Below are positions 1 to 7,298 of a stretch of DNA of 32,306 bases, piece by piece (position 1 is the stretch's first letter; each line of letters begins with the position of its first letter). Source of the DNA: an uncultured Alphaproteobacteria bacterium (lineage in GTDB: Bacteria > Pseudomonadota > Alphaproteobacteria > Methylaequorales > Methylaequoraceae); contig CACBBU010000003.1 of the NCBI GenBank assembly GCA_902537615.1, positions 81,647 to 113,952 on the forward strand, given 5' to 3'. Position numbers and translations under genes: made by a program. The notes under the pieces were generated by a model. It did not search any database and was not told the DNA's origin. It was given only the letters and a program-made list of their open reading frames with translations.

Positions 1-1586
1 ATGTAATTAGGACTAGCTTTTTGATCTGCTGAAGCTGATCCCCAGTAATTTTTTTGTTCATTACCTGGGGAAATTATTGAACCATAGTTCACGACAATCA
101 TGTCATAATCAAAATCTTCAAGTCTTCTTATATATTGAGAATCATCTTGAACTGTTCTGATAGAGACATTGATACCTAATTTTTTGAGATTTCTTTTCAT
201 TGGTAGAACGATTCTTTCAAAAAGAGGAGATCTAAGAAGAATCTCAAATTCAAAAATTTCACCAGTTTTTTTATTTATCAATACGTTATCTTTTATTATC
301 CAACCTTCTTTTTTTAGAAGTCTTCTTGCAGTTCTTAGATTTTTCCTTAAACCATTTTCTTCATCAGTGTTTGGAGGAGAGAAGATTGTAGTAAAAACTT
401 CATCAGGAATTTTACCTCTATAATTTTCAAGAATAGCTAACTCTTGTTTATTTGGTAAATTTTGAGATGCAAGTTCAGAGTTATCAAAAAAACTTTTGGT
501 TCTTGTATAAGCGTTATAAAATAGATTTCTGTTAGACCATTCAAAGTCAAATGCGTAGGTTAACGCCTTTCTAACATTTCTATTTTGGAATATAGTTTTT
601 CGCGTATTGAAAGCAAACCCTTGCATTCCACTGGGTCTGTAATATTTAATTTCTTCAACTTTTACTTTACCTTCTTTAACTGCTCCAAACGTATATGCTG
701 TTGCCCAGTTCTTTGAAGAGTTTTCTTGTTTGAAATCATATGCTCCAGATTTAAATGCCTCAAGAGCAACAGTTTCGTCTCTGTAGTAATCATAGTGAAT
801 GGTGTCAAAATTATAACGGCCAATATTCACATTTAAGTTGTTACCCCAGTAATCTTCGTTTTTTTTTAAAGTAAGACTTCTTCCTGCTTTAACATCTGAA
901 ATTAAATATGGACCACTTCCTAGTGGGGGTACGAGAGTAGTTTTGCTAAAATCTTTTCCTTCCCAATCTTTTTTTGAAAAAATTGGTAATTGATACCCAA
1001 TTATTAGTGGAAGTTCAGGGTTGGGCTCACCTTTAAAATAAAATTTCACTTCATTTTCACTAATTTCCTCTACTTTATCTACCTGACCCCAGTAAGTTTT
1101 ATAGGTAGGATGACCCTTTGACATTATTGTTTCAAAAGAGAATTTAACATCTTTAGCTGAAACTTTACTTCCATCAGAAAATCTTGCTTCCTTTCTAATT
1201 TTAAATGCTACCCACGATCTATCAGGTGGAACTTTTACTCCCTCAGCAATTAAACCATACTGACTAAATGGCTCATCAAAAGAGGATTTCATTAAGGTTT
1301 CAAAAAGGTATCCCGCTTGATAAGCCGGAACTCCCTTTAAGATATAAGGGTTCAAATTGTCAAAAGTGCCTATAGAAAATCTATTTATTTTTCCACCCTT
1401 AAAGGCATTTTCGTTAGCGTAGTCAAACTTTTTGAAATCTTTTGGGTATTTCAGATCACCATGCATTGCTATTCCATGCTTATAATCAAGGGTCTTTGAG
1501 TGAATATTTTTTAATAAAATTATTTGGCTAAAAGAAGCAATAATTAAAAAGTATAGAAATTTATAAGAGAGTTTATTTAATTTCAT
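1..1586 (-). CDS. YejA-like peptide ABC transporter substrate-binding protein (C-terminus cut by window edge)
   Basis: An open frame runs without a stop from an ATG at 1586 to the left edge, giving about 528 residues. It starts with a signal peptide (basic MKLNKLSYK, hydrophobic 11-25, likely cleavage near residue 30). It then shows the family 5 solute-binding fold: GLIAEGV, RKEARFSDGSKVSAKDVKFSFE, GSGPYLI, and later YRPSGMQGFAFNTRK, QNRNVRKALTYAFDFEW, NAYTRTKSFFDNSELAS. The last blocks are typical of the YejA branch (oligopeptide / microcin C type uptake) rather than DppA. It should bind peptides in the periplasm for an ABC importer. Family members are about 600 residues, so roughly 70-100 C-terminal residues lie outside. 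The start overlaps hisN by 14 bases and has AGGA about 7 bases upstream. The yejBEF permease and ATPase genes would be expected further left but cannot be seen. Family is sure; exact substrate is inference. Confidence 0.9.
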   Translation of the reverse strand, partial: MKLNKLSYKFLYFLIIASFSQIILLKNIHSKTLDYKHGIAMHGDLKYPKDFKKFDYANENAFKGGKINRFSIGTFDNLNPYILKGVPAYQAGYLFETLMKSSFDEPFSQYGLIAEGVKVPPDRSWVAFKIRKEARFSDGSKVSAKDVKFSFETIMSKGHPTYKTYWGQVDKVEEISENEVKFYFKGEPNPELPLIIGYQLPIFSKKDWEGKDFSKTTLVPPLGSGPYLISDVKAGRSLTLKKNEDYWGNNLNVNIGRYNFDTIHYDYYRDETVALEAFKSGAYDFKQENSSKNWATAYTFGAVKEGKVKVEEIKYYRPSGMQGFAFNTRKTIFQNRNVRKALTYAFDFEWSNRNLFYNAYTRTKSFFDNSELASQNLPNKQELAILENYRGKIPDEVFTTIFSPPNTDEENGLRKNLRTARRLLKKEGWIIKDNVLINKKTGEIFEFEILLRSPLFERIVLPMKRNLKKLGINVSIRTVQDDSQYIRRLEDFDYDMIVVNYGSIISPGNEQKNYWGSASADQKASPNY

Positions 1587-2358
1587 TTAATAATCCTAAT
1601 ATAGTCTTATGGTGATTGGGGTCATAAGATGCAACCACCTTTCCATTAGAATCTAAATTTAATTCGTTACCATTCCAATCGCTTATACATCCACCAAATT
1701 CTTTAATTAAAAAAGCCTGAGCCATATAGTCCCATGGTTTCATATTTGCTTCTACTATTATATCTACTTTGCCCGAGAGCAAAAGTCCGTAGGCATAGCA
1801 ATCAGTTCCAAAAACCGGAATTTTTACTTTCTTATAAATATTTTTAATTTTTTTTTGTTGTTTATCATTAAACATTAAAAGTGAGGTTGAAGACATAATT
1901 AAATCACTAAATTTTTTTTTTTCTTTTCTAATTTTACATTTTTTATTATTAAGTTGTACACCAAATCCTTTTGTACCAAACCATCTTTGATTCATTATAG
2001 GAATATCTATGAGACCCATGATTGGAATCTTATTCTTCATACAACAAATTAAAGTTCCAAAAAGAGGTTTCCCACTTATAAAACTGTGGGTGCCGTCCAG
2101 AGGGTCAATAATCCATACGTGCTCATTGCCGTCTTGATAATTTTCAAATTCTTCTCCTATGACGCCATGTGAAGGAAATTTTTTTTTAAGAAGGCTTCTA
2201 AACTTAGATTCAATCTTCTTGTCTATCTCGGTCACTAGAGTTCCATCATTTTTTTCCTCAACCTTGAAGTTTTTAAAATAGTATTTTTTTAGTATTGATT
2301 TACTTATGTCAGCAAATTCATTGGCAAATTTCAGAAGCTCAACATTGTTAAGTTTCAT
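1573..2358 (-). CDS. hisN: Histidinol-phosphatase, inositol-monophosphatase family
   Basis: A 261-residue Mg-dependent phosphatase of the inositol monophosphatase fold. Metal-site motifs are visible: GEE at 68-70, DPLDGT at 85-90, and KPWDYMA near 208. The stretch HSFISGKPLFGTLI right after DPLDGT, the block IPIMNQRWFGTKG and the block GTDCYAYGLLLSGKVD are the version found in HisN-type histidinol-phosphatases, not in SuhB/CysQ. It would remove phosphate from L-histidinol phosphate, the step before HisD in histidine synthesis, in the cytoplasm. It lies 5 bases after the cytochrome c gene and overlaps the YejA-like gene, so the three are probably co-transcribed. No other his gene is present, so the substrate is a family inference; a general inositol phosphatase is the alternative. 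Confidence 0.78.
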   Translation of the reverse strand: MKLNNVELLKFANEFADISKSILKKYYFKNFKVEEKNDGTLVTEIDKKIESKFRSLLKKKFPSHGVIGEEFENYQDGNEHVWIIDPLDGTHSFISGKPLFGTLICCMKNKIPIMGLIDIPIMNQRWFGTKGFGVQLNNKKCKIRKEKKKFSDLIMSSTSLLMFNDKQQKKIKNIYKKVKIPVFGTDCYAYGLLLSGKVDIIVEANMKPWDYMAQAFLIKEFGGCISDWNGNELNLDSNGKVVASYDPNHHKTILGLLNEIK

Positions 2359-2363
2359 TAAAG

Positions 2364-2870
2364 TTATTTAAGAGATTCAAGGTAAGATATTAAATCAGCT
2401 CTATCAGAGGGTTTTTTTAAACCTTTGTAAATCATCTTTGTACCCTTAATGTAATCTTTGGGCTTTTCCAAAAAATAAAAAAGTTCCTCTCTGGACCAAG
2501 CTTTTTTAAAATTGACTAGTGCTTCTGAGTATTTAAAGTCACTAATACTTGCTGCACTTCTGTTTACAACTCCCCATAAAGGAGGACCTACCTTAACTTT
2601 TAAGCTGTTATCAAAACTATGACAAGCTACACATTGCTTTGCAATTTTTTCTCCACCTTCAAGACTTGCCTGAGAAAATAGTGATTGATAATCAATTTTT
2701 TCTTCTTTTATATCTGATTTATTTTCAGCCACAGTTACTTCATCATCGTCATTTTCAAGAACAATATAACCTTTTTTTTGGTCTTTTTGACCGTTAAAAA
2801 TTTCATCTGAAACTTTGAAGGATTGAAACAGAATTAAAATTGACATTAGCGATAAAAAATATTTATTCAT
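2364..2870 (-). CDS. Membrane-anchored or secreted c-type cytochrome (class I, cytochrome c2-like)
   Basis: 168 residues with one haem site: C80-V-A-C83-H84, and M146 in KGTKMIYKG as the likely sixth ligand. The order CxxCH, GPPLWGVVNR, FKYSEAL, W-REELFYFLEKPKDYIKGTKM, DLISYL is the class I fold close to mitochondrial cytochrome c and alphaproteobacterial CycM/c552. Residues 1-17 are hydrophobic after a Lys, acting as a signal or uncleaved anchor, followed by an acidic linker (30-60). It should carry electrons between the bc1 complex and an oxidase in the periplasm. A cytochrome c gene diverging from kdsB and pheA is a common alphaproteobacterial layout. AAGG sits about 8 bases before the ATG. 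Secretion is clear; anchor versus cleavable peptide is not. Confidence 0.88.
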   Translation of the reverse strand: MNKYFLSLMSILILFQSFKVSDEIFNGQKDQKKGYIVLENDDDEVTVAENKSDIKEEKIDYQSLFSQASLEGGEKIAKQCVACHSFDNSLKVKVGPPLWGVVNRSAASISDFKYSEALVNFKKAWSREELFYFLEKPKDYIKGTKMIYKGLKKPSDRADLISYLESLK

Positions 2871-2902
2871 ATTAAGACCTTAAAGTTAATATCTAATATA
2901 CT

Positions 2903-2931
2903 ATTATAAATATAGTAAAAGTGATCAACAA
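2903..2931 (-). promoter_or_regulatory. Probable promoter of the cytochrome c-hisN-yejA operon
   Basis: On the minus strand a perfect -10 (TATAAT, 2903-2908) follows TTGTTG (2926-2931) after a 17-base spacer, ending about 33 bases before the cytochrome c start. The -35 lies inside the first codons of the divergent kdsB. The -35 match is only moderate. A 6-bp inverted repeat (TACTAT / ATAGTA, 2899-2917) spans the -10. Confidence 0.5.
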
Positions 2932-3658
2932 AAAAAATAAAAGTTTAATAATAATTATTCCAGCAAGGCTAAACTCAACAAGATTAAGTAGAAAGCTGAT
3001 TAGAAAAATATCAGGTATTCCAATGATCCTTAGGGTAGCTAAATCTGCTTCTAAAACTAAACTTGGTGACGTAATTGTTGCAACAGATAGTAAACAAATA
3101 CAGAATTTATGTAGTAAAGAAAAAGTAGACTCAATAATGACACCTACTGGTATAAAGAGTGGTACCGATAGGGTCCACTACGCTTATAATAAATTAGATA
3201 AAAAGTATGATTTAATTTTAAACCTCCAAGGTGACTTACCAATTTTTAATAAAGAAGTTTTAGAAAAGACGGTTAGTTTGTTTAATGACAAAAAAACAGA
3301 AATCGGTAGTGCAGTTTGTGATTTAAATATTAATGAGTTTGAAGATAAAAATATAGTTAAGGCTAAAGTTTTATTTGAAAAAAATGATGAGGGTTTTGCT
3401 GTTGATTTTTGTAGAGTAATTAAAAATCAAGATTCCTTTTACCATCATATAGGTTTATACATTTATACCCACGATTCTTTAAAAAAATTTATAGAATTGA
3501 AGCAATCTCAAAATGAACTAAAAAGAAATTTAGAACAAATGCGTGCTATGGACAATAACATGAAAATCAAACTCGTAAAAGTTAAAGAGATTCCTCCTAG
3601 CGTTGATACATATCAGGATTTGAAAAAAATAAGATTGCTTTTTAGGAAAAATAAATAA
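2921..3658 (+). CDS. kdsB: 3-deoxy-manno-octulosonate cytidylyltransferase (CMP-Kdo synthetase)
   Basis: 245 residues. It activates Kdo with CTP to make CMP-Kdo for the inner core of lipopolysaccharide, in the cytoplasm. Seen: the N-terminal nucleotide-binding motif IIIIPARLNSTRLSRKLI (residues 10-27), GIKSGTDRVHYA, the Mg-site block LNLQGDLPIF, HHIGLYIYTHDSL, and the C-terminal LEQMRAMDNNMKIKLVKV and PPSVDTYQDL, all in KdsB order and at normal length. The start is GTG; no ATG precedes the conserved PAR motif, so GTG at 2921 is the best choice. No clear ribosome-binding site is visible. It is divergent from the cytochrome c gene and 11 bases ahead of pheA. Its presence implies a Gram-negative envelope with Kdo-containing LPS. 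Confidence 0.93.
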   Translation: MINKKNKSLIIIIPARLNSTRLSRKLIRKISGIPMILRVAKSASKTKLGDVIVATDSKQIQNLCSKEKVDSIMTPTGIKSGTDRVHYAYNKLDKKYDLILNLQGDLPIFNKEVLEKTVSLFNDKKTEIGSAVCDLNINEFEDKNIVKAKVLFEKNDEGFAVDFCRVIKNQDSFYHHIGLYIYTHDSLKKFIELKQSQNELKRNLEQMRAMDNNMKIKLVKVKEIPPSVDTYQDLKKIRLLFRKNK

Positions 3659-3669
3659 TAGTTTATAAA

Positions 3670-4503
3670 ATGAAAAAAAAAGTTATTTCATTCCAGGGTT
3701 TACACGGTGCCTATTCAGACCTAGTTTGTCGTAAATTTTATAAAAGTTTAAAGACTCTACCCTGCAACACTTTCAGTGATGCTATACTAGCTGTTGAAGA
3801 TGGTTTTGCAGACTTAGCCATGATACCAGTTGAAAATAACATTGCCGGTAGAGTCGCTGACATGCATTTTCTATTAGAAAAAATAAATCTTAAGATTGTT
3901 GCAGAATTTTATCATAAAATTGAGCACCATTTAATGTCAACAAGGCACTCTAATTTAAAAAAAATCACCAAAGTTTATAGTCATATTCATGCATTATCTC
4001 AGTGTACGAAAAATATAAAAAAGTACAAATTAGATGCTATTAATTTTATTGATACAGCAGGAGCAGCTAAATTTATTTCAGAAAAAAAAAATGATAATTT
4101 GGCAGCAATTGGTTCCGAATTATCATCCAAGATATATGGATTAAAAATTTTGAAGAAAAATTTTGAGGATTCTAAAAACAACATAACAAGATTCTTGGTT
4201 TTTTCCAAAGAAAGTAAAAATATAAGTACAAAAAAAAAGGTTATTACATCTATTGTGTTCAATACCAAAAATTTACCTGCTTCTCTTTACAAAGCATTAG
4301 GAGGTTTTGCTTCAAACTCTATTAATCTAACAAGGTTAGAAAGTTTTTTTGTAAATAAAGACTTTAAACAATTCTCATTCTTAATTGATGTAGAATCACA
4401 TCCGAATACAAAAAATTTTAAAAAAGCCTTGAAGGAACTCAAAAAGTTTGCGTCAAAAATTAAAATCCTTGGATTTTTTGAGGCATCTTCTTTTAGGAAA
4501 TAA
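3670..4503 (+). CDS. pheA: Prephenate dehydratase with C-terminal ACT domain
   Basis: 277 residues. It converts prephenate to phenylpyruvate in phenylalanine synthesis. The catalytic domain (1-180) starts FQGLHGAYSDLVC, has IPVENNIAGRV (53-62), DTAGAAKF (128-135), AAIGSELSSKIYGL, and ends in the catalytic T173-R-F motif (NNITRFLVFSK). An ACT regulatory domain follows (about 191-270) with NLPASLYKALGGFASNSINLTRLES; the Phe-binding ESRP motif appears as LESFF, as is common in this class. It has no chorismate mutase domain, so it is monofunctional. It follows kdsB closely and is probably co-transcribed. Feedback inhibition by Phe is a family expectation. Confidence 0.94.
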   Translation: MKKKVISFQGLHGAYSDLVCRKFYKSLKTLPCNTFSDAILAVEDGFADLAMIPVENNIAGRVADMHFLLEKINLKIVAEFYHKIEHHLMSTRHSNLKKITKVYSHIHALSQCTKNIKKYKLDAINFIDTAGAAKFISEKKNDNLAAIGSELSSKIYGLKILKKNFEDSKNNITRFLVFSKESKNISTKKKVITSIVFNTKNLPASLYKALGGFASNSINLTRLESFFVNKDFKQFSFLIDVESHPNTKNFKKALKELKKFASKIKILGFFEASSFRK

Positions 4504-4556
4504 AGTAAAATAATATGTTATTTTAAATTGGGTTCTAAAATGCTATTTTTGATTTT

Positions 4557-4648
4557 GGGAGTTGGGTCTGGACGATAGTTTCGCCAATCCGGTCAGGACT
4601 GAAAAGAAGCAGCCGCAACGAATGCTATTGGGTCAGTTTCCAACTCCT
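4557..4648 (+). ncRNA. ffs: Small (4.5S-type) signal recognition particle RNA
   Basis: The ends pair: GGAGTTGG at 4558-4565 with CCAACTCC at 4640-4647. The apical part carries the conserved SRP domain IV signature, TCAGGACTGAAAAGAAGCAG around 4593-4612, followed by CCGCAACGAA. It is close to the usual GGTCAGG...GGAAGCAGCC core, with AGAAGCAGCC in place of GGAAGCAGCC. The RNA would bind Ffh and steer ribosomes with nascent membrane proteins to FtsY. The site just before dnaX is the standard alphaproteobacterial position. An extended -10-like TGCTATTTT lies at 4541-4549; I see no good -35. Exact ends are uncertain by a few bases. Confidence 0.88.
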
Positions 4649-4662
4649 TCCTAGGAAATTAA

Positions 4663-6369
4663 ATGTCAAAGAATAATAACTACATAGTTCTAGCAAGGAA
4701 ATATAGGCCTAAAAACTTTCAAGATGTTATCGGGCAAAAGGATATATGCTCAGTTGTTGAAGGTTCAATAAAACTAAATAGAGTGGCACATGCATTTCTT
4801 TTTTCAGGCACGCGCGGAGTAGGAAAAACAACCTTAGCTAGGATTCTCGCGAAAATTCTTAACTGTGAAAGAATTAAAGGAGAACAAGTGGAAGCTTGTC
4901 ATAAATGTTCAAGTTGCATTTCTATAGAAAATGAAAGTAACATGGATGTTGTTGAAATAGATGCGGCAAGTAGGACTGGTGTGGCTGACGTAAGAGAGAT
5001 AATAGAAAACATAAACTATAAGCCTGTAAGTAGTAAAAAGAAGGTGTTCATTATTGATGAGGTTCACATGCTTTCAAAAGCAGCGTTCAATGCATTATTA
5101 AAAACTTTAGAGGAACCACCACCGGACGTAATTTTCATATTTGCTACAACAGAAACAGAAAAAATTCCTGTTACAGTTCTTTCAAGATGTCAGCATTTTT
5201 CTTTAAAAAGAGTGAGCCTAGAGTTAATTGCTAAACACTTAATTAAAGTATCCCAATTGGAAGGATATGAATTAGATGAAGAATCAAGCAAATTAATTGC
5301 ACAGTGCTCAGAGGGCTCAATGAGGGATGCTTTATCTATACTTGAAAACGTATTTGCAAAAGGTGAAGAAATTAACGCTTCAATTGTCAGAGATGTTCTT
5401 GGTATCAGTGATTTGTCAACAATAATCCTCTTGTTTGAAAATTTATGTAAGGGTGATGTAAATTTATCTTTTGATTGCTTTGAAAAGTTATATAGAAAAG
5501 GTGTTTCAATTGATAAACTAGCTAAATCTTTAATGAGTCTTGCTTATAACCTCTCTCTTGTAAAATCAGGTATAAAAAATAATTATGAGTTTTTTGATGA
5601 AGAGTCCTTAAAAAAGCTCACCAAAATTTCAAAAGATTTTGATATGGACTTTATTATAAGGTTTTGGGAGTTGATGCAAAAATATGTAAATGAACTTACA
5701 GATATTTTTAACGAAAAGCAATGTTTTGAAATGATTATAATGCGCCTTTGTTATGCTTCTTTAATTCCCACACCGTTTGAAGTTATCAATAAGAAAATTG
5801 AAATTGAGGGTACAAAAAAAAATGCTGAGATTCTCAAACAAAATACGGCAGATCAAAATATAAGGACGAACCTAGACACTAATACAGATGAAAATGTTTT
5901 AAATGATAATTTGGCTAGAAAAAAAGAAACACTGACAGAAAGTGCTGAAAATAAACAGGAAATTGAACTAAGAAAATTTTCAGAGGTAGTTAGTCTTATA
6001 GAAAAAAAATCTGAAATGCTAGCCGCATACCATTTAAAAAACTCTTTTCGATTAGTAAGCTTTTCTGAACCTAAATCCCAGCAAGGTGTTGGTAATATTG
6101 AACTTGAAAGTATAAACGACAGTCATGAGTCTAAAAAAATTTTGTGGAGAGCATCTAAAACCCTTGAATTGATAACAAAAAAAAGATGGATTCTTTCCAT
6201 TTCAAATAAAGCTGGCTTAAAATCTCTTCAGGAAGTTGAGGACGAAAAAGTAAAAAAAAATATTGAAAAAATAAAAAACGAAAAATTAATAAAAAAAATT
6301 CTTGAAATTATTCCTTCTTCTGAAGTAATTTCAGTTAAATCAATAAAAAAAACTATACAGGAAGAGTAA
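4663..6369 (+). CDS. dnaX: DNA polymerase III subunits gamma and tau (clamp loader)
   Basis: 568 residues. It is the ATPase of the clamp loader; the full-length tau form also tethers polymerase III to the helicase. AAA+ motifs: Walker A GTRGVGKT (49-56), four zinc cysteines C68, C79, C82, C85, Walker B and DEVH (129-135), sensor 1 FATTET (160-165), the arginine finger SRC (174-176) and sensor 2 GSMRDALS. Domain III ends near 375. Residues about 385-568 form a charged, lysine-rich linker and tau tail, poorly conserved. AGGA lies about 8 bases before the ATG. The stop abuts the ybaB start with no gap. An A9 run at 5814-5822 is a candidate frameshift site for a 388-residue gamma form (see separate entry). 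Confidence 0.96.
   Translation: MSKNNNYIVLARKYRPKNFQDVIGQKDICSVVEGSIKLNRVAHAFLFSGTRGVGKTTLARILAKILNCERIKGEQVEACHKCSSCISIENESNMDVVEIDAASRTGVADVREIIENINYKPVSSKKKVFIIDEVHMLSKAAFNALLKTLEEPPPDVIFIFATTETEKIPVTVLSRCQHFSLKRVSLELIAKHLIKVSQLEGYELDEESSKLIAQCSEGSMRDALSILENVFAKGEEINASIVRDVLGISDLSTIILLFENLCKGDVNLSFDCFEKLYRKGVSIDKLAKSLMSLAYNLSLVKSGIKNNYEFFDEESLKKLTKISKDFDMDFIIRFWELMQKYVNELTDIFNEKQCFEMIIMRLCYASLIPTPFEVINKKIEIEGTKKNAEILKQNTADQNIRTNLDTNTDENVLNDNLARKKETLTESAENKQEIELRKFSEVVSLIEKKSEMLAAYHLKNSFRLVSFSEPKSQQGVGNIELESINDSHESKKILWRASKTLELITKKRWILSISNKAGLKSLQEVEDEKVKKNIEKIKNEKLIKKILEIIPSSEVISVKSIKKTIQEE
5814..5822 (+). promoter_or_regulatory. Candidate programmed -1 frameshift / slippage site in dnaX
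   Basis: An A9 run sits in the reading frame as ACA AAA AAA AAT, so 5814-5820 is the slippery heptamer A_AAA_AAA in the right phase. A -1 shift reads AAA TGC TGA and stops at 5826-5828, giving 388 residues, just the AAA+ and collar domains. A Shine-Dalgarno-like GAGGG lies at 5806-5810, only 3 bases upstream, closer than in E. coli dnaX. I see no clear downstream hairpin. Confidence 0.55.
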
Positions 6370-6693
6370 ATGACAAATATTTCACAAATTATGAAACAAG
6401 CAAAAGCAATGCAAGAAAAGATGGCAGAGGTTCAAAAAAAAGTTGAAGAAACTGAAGTTCAAGGTAGCTCTGGCGGAAATTCTGTAGTGGTAACTGTTAA
6501 TGGAAAACATGAGTTAAAAAAAATTAAGATTGATCCCAATCTTGTTGATAAAGATGAGGTTGAAGTCTTAGAGGATTTAATTGTTGCTGCTATGAATGAC
6601 GCAACAAAAAAGATTTCAGAAAACATGAGTAGTGAACTTGGATCTATGTCCTCTGGTATGGGTTTACCTCCAGGAATGAAACTGCCTTTTTAA
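6370..6693 (+). CDS. ybaB: YbaB/EbfC family nucleoid-associated protein
   Basis: 107 residues, the usual size. An N-terminal coiled-coil helix (QIMKQAKAMQEKMAEVQKKVEE, given here only as region 6-28), then the core VTVNGKHELKKIKIDPNLV with the acidic block DKDEVEVLEDLIVAAMNDA, and a Gly/Met/Pro-rich tail ending PPGMKLPF. The family forms dimers that bind DNA and coat the nucleoid. It sits directly between dnaX and recR, as in most bacteria, its ATG touching the dnaX stop, so translation is probably coupled. The role in recombination or replication suggested by this context is not proven in the family. Confidence 0.95.
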   Translation: MTNISQIMKQAKAMQEKMAEVQKKVEETEVQGSSGGNSVVVTVNGKHELKKIKIDPNLVDKDEVEVLEDLIVAAMNDATKKISENMSSELGSMSSGMGLPPGMKLPF

Positions 6694-6698
6694 ATTAA

Positions 6699-7298
6699 AT
6701 GTCTGCGTTAAGCGATCTTATAGATCTTTTTTCCAAGCTTCCTGGTCTTGGCCCTAGATCGGCTCGTAGGATCGTTCTTTATTTGTTAAAAAACAAAGAA
6801 CGCTTAATTCCAAATATTTCTGAAATGCTTAAAAATCTCAAGAATTCTGCAATTTTCTGTCAAATTTGCGGTAATATTGACACAAGTTCACCTTGTAATA
6901 TTTGTTCTAATAAGAATAGAAAAAGCCAAAAAGTATGTGTTGTTGAGGATATTGGTGATCTTTGGGCAATTGAAAAAAGTGGAGCATATAGCGGTCGTTA
7001 TCATGTTTTAGGTGGTGTGCTATCGGCAATTGATGGAATTGGTCCCAATGACTTAAACATCATTTCTCTTTTTCAAAGGGTTAAAAAAGGTGAAATTGAG
7101 GAACTTATTTTAGCAACTAATGCAACAATGGAGGGTCAAATTACTGCTCAATTTATTGCTGATAGTTGTAAAGATGAAAAATTAAAAATTACTCGGCTGG
7201 CTCAAGGTATGCCAATCGGAGGTGAATTAGACACTTTAGATTATAATACTTTATCAACAGCTTTTGATTCAAGGTCTGAAATGAAAGCTAATCATTAG
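6699..7298 (+). CDS. recR: Recombination mediator protein RecR
   Basis: 199 residues, full length. Helix-hairpin-helix region LPGLGPRSARR (14-24), a C4 zinc finger with C54, C57, C66 and C69, then a Toprim domain from about 78 (VCVVEDIGDLWAIE, YHVLGGVLSAIDGIGP) and a C-terminal ATNATMEGQITAQFIAD and GMPIGGELDTLD. With RecO and RecF it loads RecA on gapped DNA coated with SSB. It is 5 bases after ybaB and last in the dnaX run. Its last 11 bases overlap the 3' end of the convergent rmuC gene, leaving no room for a separate terminator. Confidence 0.96.
   Translation: MSALSDLIDLFSKLPGLGPRSARRIVLYLLKNKERLIPNISEMLKNLKNSAIFCQICGNIDTSSPCNICSNKNRKSQKVCVVEDIGDLWAIEKSGAYSGRYHVLGGVLSAIDGIGPNDLNIISLFQRVKKGEIEELILATNATMEGQITAQFIADSCKDEKLKITRLAQGMPIGGELDTLDYNTLSTAFDSRSEMKANH

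Noticed and set aside
169-423. Plus-strand open frame of 84 residues
   Set aside because: It lies antisense within the YejA-like gene, whose minus-strand frame is conserved; the plus product is a low-complexity Phe/Leu/Ser string.
3999-4268. Minus-strand open frame opposite pheA
   Set aside because: Shadow of a conserved gene; looks hydrophobic only because it is the complement of Lys/Asn codons.
4504-4662. Gene-free gap between pheA and dnaX as an unknown regulatory RNA
   Set aside because: It is explained by the SRP RNA, with the pairing ends and the conserved GNAR/AGCAGCC core.
6252-6260. Second A9 run in dnaX as frameshift site
   Set aside because: It lies in the far C-terminal tail, so a shift there would remove only the last residues and would not create a gamma-type product.
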